From the NCBI GenBank assembly GCA_009801015.1, contig VHZZ01002544.1, positions 78,079 through 101,942 of the forward strand: DNA of 23,864 nucleotides. Direction: 5' to 3'. This document shows positions 19,861 to 23,864 of the stretch, piece by piece. Below the pieces are notes generated by a model. The model worked only from the letters and a program-made list of their open reading frames with translations, searched no databases and was not told the DNA's origin. Within the stretch, counting starts at the first letter, position 1. Every line of letters starts with the position of its first letter. Made by a program: the position numbers and the translations under genes. The stretch is from Silene noctiflora (lineage: Eukaryota > Streptophyta > Magnoliopsida > Caryophyllales > Caryophyllaceae).

Positions 19861-20388
19861 TAGGGGTGTTTATTGGTCCGGAACCGGATATGATCCAACC
19901 AAACTCTCTGGACTGAAGACCAATTAAGGGTTGAAAGGTGAACCGAGCGGTCATATTAGTATTGGTCCAGTTTGGACCATAAAAACGAGTGAACCGGACC
20001 GGATTGGACCAAAGCGAATCAAATATGATTGTCATCGACATGGTTTAGCATATAAAATTAGAACTTAAAATGGTTCGTAACGATCAAAATAAGCAACATT
20101 ATCTTCTTATAAGATTTAAGTACATAATTACACATCTTATAATACGTGTAAACAAAGTAGAAAATAAAATCAACAAATTATGATTTTAAAAATTATTTTC
20201 TTATATAAGTTCGGTCCATGGTCCGCTCCACGGTCCATTCGGTTTGGTCCAGGACCGGACCAAAGACTAAACCGGAGTAAATAAGTGGACCGTGGACCGG
20301 ACCAAATAAAATACGGTCTAGTCTGGTCCGGACCAAATGGTCCTGTCCGGTCTAGTATTTGGTCCGGACCATTGAGTGAACACCACTA
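19861..20388. mobile_element. hAT-like MITE with TAGGGGTG termini and perfect 8-bp target duplication
   Basis: The left end is TAGGGGTGTTTATTGGTCC. The right end, on the minus strand, is TAGTGGTGTTCACTCAATGG followed by TCCGG. The perfect 8-bp direct repeat GTCAAAAT flanks it (19853-19860 and 20389-20396), identifying hAT-type insertion. GGTCCGGACC-like palindromes fill both subterminal regions; the centre is AT-rich. No transposase is present. It sits almost flush against the long-hairpin element at 19417-19840. Confidence 0.85.
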
Positions 20389-20396
20389 GTCAAAAT

Positions 20397-20827
20397 GGGA
20401 TAATAAAACTGACTCATGACTAATTATAAAGTAGACTATAGTGTAGTACAAACCATCTCCCTTATGACGGACGTTATCCATCACAAGATGAAGACGGCGC
20501 AAATAAGTATCATATTAGCTAATGTGGATACAAAGTGGGGCATATGTGTATTAATTAATTACAAATGTGATATGACATGTGTAATAAAATAAGAAAAAGC
20601 ATGGGGAGCTCCCAATGTTATACGGTTGCATGCGCTTTGTAGTCATAATCACACTCTCTCTACCTCACCTTTCTCTAACTCGCCTCTCTCTAGAAAATCC
20701 CACAAAAAAACACAAATCTTCATCTCCCAACACAAAATCTTCATCTTCCGTCATCATCTTCTTACTTCCGTATCATCTTCATACTTTAAGTCGCCCCAAA
20801 TTTAAGAGGGGTAACATCCTGAAGAAG
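20397..20827. other. 5' flank of the Lys-rich gene
   Basis: The stretch has a palindromic GGGAGCTCCC at about 20604-20613. A CT-rich tract (about 20645-20695, with repeated CTCTCTCTA) resembles a plant leader or Y-patch region. An imperfect repeat rich in TTCATCTTC/TCATCTTCTT occurs around 20717-20785. It could instead be the terminal part of a larger transposon carrying the next gene; the evidence is not decisive. Confidence 0.35.
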
Positions 20828-23383
20828 ATGGACAAAAAACAAATGTCTAAGAAGATAACCCCGAAAAAAAAGATGGAAGATAAGGTGTTGAACATGTCGA
20901 TTTTATGGTATAAATTTTGGTTTAGTAAGAAATTGTAAGAAATAGTCACATTTGATTAGTTAAATGTTGGTAAAAACGACGACATTGGGTTAATTAAATG
21001 TTGTTTTATGCATGCATGTTGCCGTAGTTGATAAGAATGGAAAGAGGAAGCAACCGATGAAGATTGGTGAAGAGAAGCAGCCAAGGAAGAGAGGTAAGTT
21101 GATTCCAGAGGCTGTGGAAGAGGTCTCTGAAAGGGAAGCAAATGAGGACATTTCAGAAACAGAAGAGAGTGATGGTGAGTCCAATGTTGTTGCTAATGAG
21201 GACGGGGAAGAGTCAGAGTCTGAGGGGATGGTTTGGAAGGTGGTAAACCGTTTAATAGTCGATTAATATTGCAAAATGTATTGTGGTGTAGTGCTAATGG
21301 ATTTTGCTTGGATGTAGAGGTTGTTGAGGCCGCAGTTAAGATGACAGCTGCTCTTGGCACCAAAAAGAAGAGCAAGAAAGCGACAGATCTGAAATCCGGT
21401 TGATTACTGAAGTACTGAAGTTGTCATAATGTCACCACAGCAGTTCGGTAATGTGCCTATGTTTAAGTGCATCTTTTTGGTATTTTAACTGTAGTTTCTT
21501 TGGATTCACTTGATAACATATTTGTGTCAACATGGTGACATATGTGTTATTGTTTTATATGTGACCAATTAAGGTGATAAATGTACTAAGGATTGTTTTT
21601 TTTAAGATTACAAAAATGTTTGTTTTGGTAACATAAATGGAAAAACAAGATTAATATATTTAGATTTGAAAATGTGACCACCTTAGCCGAGGAATGTATC
21701 AATGTATTGTGTTTTATGTTACAAATTATCTTAAATCATGTTAACATAATAGGCAAACTCTAGTGACATATATCTGATTGTTGAAAATGTGACCACCTTA
21801 TCAGAGAAATACCTATGTTTTATTGTTTTGATCTGGCCTTAACATGATAACATCTTTGGTGTACACATGGTGACATATCTTGTTATTTTAAATTGTGACC
21901 ACATTGACTGGTAAATATATCATAGTTTGAGGTTGAAATAAATCTTAACATGATTACATATATTAGTAATCATTGCGACATGTCTTAGTGATGAAAATGT
22001 GACCACCTTAGCTGAAGCATGTGCACCTATGTTATGTTGTTTTGACATGACCTTTTAAATGATAACATCTTTGGTGAATACATGGTGACATATGTTATTA
22101 TGTTTAAAACATGGTGATGTATGCTATTATATTCAAAATGTGACCACTTTGCAAAGTTAATAAATGATCCTTAACTTGTGAAAATTATAAACTAAAGAAG
22201 TATCACAATTAGGTGATTGTTAATAATGTGACCACCTTATCAGATATGAACCTATATTTGATTGTTCGTTGCTGAAGTTAACATGATAACATCAATGGTA
22301 TCACATGGTAACATTAGATAACATCTTTATAATGTCACCAATTTAGTTAGGAAATGTAACATCTTTATATATTTTAATTTGAAGTTGGAATGAAACTTAA
22401 GATGATGACATATATTAGTTAACATTGTGATATATGTCTTAATGTGTTAATTGTGGCCAATTTCACTGAGAAATGTACCTATGTTTGTTTGTATTGTCAT
22501 AGTAGACACTGAAATCTTAAATTCTTAACATAACTTACTAAAGATGGTGACATATGTGTTGGTGTTAAAATGTGACCACCATAGCCTATAAAAGTACCTA
22601 TGTTTGAGTTTGTTAAACCTTTTGCAAAATGTTATGTCCTTAGCTTAACCTGATGACATAATGCATGACACATGAGGACATATGTGATTGTCTCAAGTGA
22701 GGAAAGTTCCTGTCTTGGCTTATAGAAATTGAAATCTTAACTTATTACATAAATGAGTAAGTATGGTGACATATATTTTTGTGTGTAATAAGCTTAGCTT
22801 AATATGGTCACATCTATGATTAGAACCCGGTGACATATTTACAAGTAGTGAAAGTGTGACCATCTTGTTCAATTAATATACCTATTTTAACTGACGTTGA
22901 TGATAAGTAACAACATCTGAATTTGGTAACAATCAATGAATATGGTGACATGAGTGTTTTTATAGCAATGTTACACTCTTAATCTGATATGTGAGCATAT
23001 GTTTAACATTTTCATACTAATCCCGCAGAGATTCTTGAGCAACCCGAGCCCCTAAAAGTTGACAAGACAAAGTCAACTAATGGACAAAGCTCAAAGGAGG
23101 TGGAGCTAAATGTGCAACCAAAAAAGAAGATAGAACTTGGCCAAAGCTCGAAGAGTAATTCAACCGAGGGTGTCGTGGCTAAAAAAAAGACAGCGAAAGG
23201 AAGGAACGTATGTTGCCTACTGATGAGTACTCGAATTAGTCTTCTTTCCTTACTCTTCTCTTTCTATTTTTGGCCCGATTCGCGCGGATTTACGCCCCCT
23301 TATGTGCATTTTGTCCCCCTATTTTCCGTACTATTACTACCTGTCTCGTCTTGCAGGAGTTGGCGCGGAAATCGAGGAAATAA
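20828..23383 (+). CDS. Unrecognised small Lys/Glu-rich protein, probable 5-exon gene
   Basis: I do not recognise this protein. A phase-consistent model has exons 20828-20884, 21036-21239, 21320-21398, 23029-23207 and 23357-23383 (stop TAA), about 181 residues. Exons 2-4 are the firmest: an open, highly charged frame with KNGKRKQPMKIGEEKQPRKR, an acidic SETEESDGES/EDGEESESEG block, KKKSKKATDLKS, then SSKEVELNVQPKKKIELG and KKKTAKGRN. Exon 3 to exon 4 joins a phase-1 donor (G|GTTGAT) to a good acceptor (CCCGCAG), and exon 4 ends at a strong donor (GTATGT). Exon 1 and its junction are weak: the acceptor before exon 2 could instead be at 21027. Basic clusters suggest a nuclear or nucleic-acid-binding protein, by composition only. 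No membrane segment or signal peptide is seen. It may be a host gene, or an accessory or captured gene in a larger mobile element. Confidence 0.45.
21540..22990. repeat. Degenerate tandem array (~110-bp period) filling intron 3 of the Lys-rich gene
   Basis: A unit built from ATGTGACCACCTTA, GAGAAATGTACCTATGTTT, AACATGATAACATC and ACATGGTGACATATGT recurs throughout. The anchor GTGACCA (or a close variant) occurs at about 21561, 21674, 21789, 21895, 21999, 22140, 22228, 22334, 22453, 22572 and 22856. Most spacings are 88-141 bp, clustering near 104-119, with one gap that would fit two or more lost or decayed units. Copies are clearly divergent, so the array is old. No long frame or splice-site pattern suggests coding. 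Confidence 0.8.
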
Positions 23384-23864
23384 GAGCCAAAGGGCCTGTT
23401 TCGGAACGTGGAAGGAAAGAAGTTGGAAAAAGATGACCAGTGGTTCCCAGCCGGTNNNCNNCCGGCAGCCGGCCNGCCGGCTGGGAGTCCAGGTGTTGAA
23501 GACTTGGCCAAAGAAATGTGAGAAAGAAGCAGAAACATCCCCCGCCGGGTAGGCCACCGGCAGCCGGCCTGCCGGCTGGGAGTGCAAGGAGATTGAAGAA
23601 ATGAAGAATTTGTGCATTTGAGGCAGAAAATGCCCCAGCCGGTCATGCCACCGGCGGCCGGCTGACTGGCCGGGAGCACTTGATACTTAATCAAGTCAAC
23701 AAAGACTTCACCTTGGTCAAGATCTCCCAGCCGGTCATGCCACCGGCGGCCGGCTGACCAGCTGGGAGTACCTGAAGACTTCAAATTTGAAAAACTGAGG
23801 CAGGAAGTGTCCCAGCCGGCATGACCACCGGCGGCCGGTCTCCCGGCTGGGACTACCTGAAGAC
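23384..23864. mobile_element. Possible LTR-retrotransposon non-coding region; family unassigned
   Basis: Downstream of the Lys-rich frame the sequence changes to high GC with a tandem hairpin array. Its texture resembles leader or LTR regions of plant Ty3-type elements, and related text may begin inside the preceding intron (23208-23356). No terminal TG/CA pair, primer-binding site or gag-pol frame can be seen, and the segment runs off the window. The class is a guess from composition. Confidence 0.25.
23440..23864. repeat. GC-rich hairpin tandem array with AT-richer spacers
   Basis: Five copies of a roughly 45-bp palindromic core (CCCAGCCGG...ACCGGCGGCCGGCTG...CCGGCTGGGAG) start near 23447, 23539, 23633, 23727 and 23808, a period of about 81-94 bp. 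The outer CCCAGCCGG/CCGGCTGGG and inner CCGGCGGCCGG can each pair. The 40-55-bp spacers are AT-richer and differ in sequence, but share words such as TGAAGACTT and TGAGGCAG. The first copy contains ambiguous bases (about 23456-23474), consistent with sequencing difficulty in a strong hairpin. The array continues past the window edge. Confidence 0.85.

Noticed and set aside
20615-20827. Upstream extension of the Lys-rich gene to an earlier ATG at 20615
   Set aside because: The extension reads through a CT-rich leader-like tract with a hydrophobic, serine-rich text unlike the rest of the protein. The ATG at 20828 fits the charged composition better.
23100-23784. Long open frames on both strands across the GC-rich end
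   Set aside because: They run through the hairpin array and ambiguous bases, and give repetitive Pro/Ala/Gly text in several frames at once. This is a composition effect, except for the exon 23029-23207.
23440-23864. CRISPR-like repeat/spacer layout
   Set aside because: The context is a plant nuclear genome with spliced genes. The spacers share words with each other, core copies vary, and no cas-like gene is near. A minisatellite or retroelement-linked array explains it better.

Overview
This is a plant nuclear genome window, almost certainly from a eudicot. Genes have short exons with GT-AG introns, the DNA is AT-rich, and non-autonomous DNA transposons are dense (Stowaway-, Tourist-, hAT-, CACTA- and Mutator-like). 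I cannot fix the order or family from sequence alone. No bacterial-type operon, tRNA or rRNA is visible.

Layout: 1-365 is the right end of a CACTA element that runs off the window. 366-4550 is intergenic and full of repeats, including an hAT-type foldback element (3181-3844) with a perfect 8-bp target duplication. 4551-6916 (minus) is a universal stress protein gene of the PHOS32/PHOS34 type in two clear exons. 6917-9289 is intergenic, with MITE and possible LTR-derived sequence. 9290-19240 (minus) is a complete nine-exon gene for a TRM5-family tRNA (guanine37-N1)-methyltransferase of 635 residues. All eight introns join in phase, and the larger introns carry several transposon insertions. 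19417-20388 holds a Mutator-like long hairpin and then an hAT MITE with a perfect 8-bp target duplication, both just upstream of the methyltransferase. 20828-23383 (plus) is a probable five-exon gene for a small Lys/Glu-rich protein I do not recognise. Its 1.6-kb third intron is almost wholly a degenerate tandem array with a period of about 110 bp. The window ends in a GC-rich hairpin array (23440-23864) with AT-richer spacers.

The two recognised genes act in unrelated processes (stress/MAPK-linked nucleotide-binding protein; tRNA anticodon-loop modification). Their adjacency matches what I recall of Arabidopsis chromosome 4 (At4g27320 PHOS34 and At4g27340 Met-10+/TRM5-like), where SPOROCYTELESS/NOZZLE (At4g27330) lies between them. 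No such gene is visible here. The most unusual features are the intron-filling ~110-bp array and the GC-hairpin array on the right; neither proves a new molecular system.
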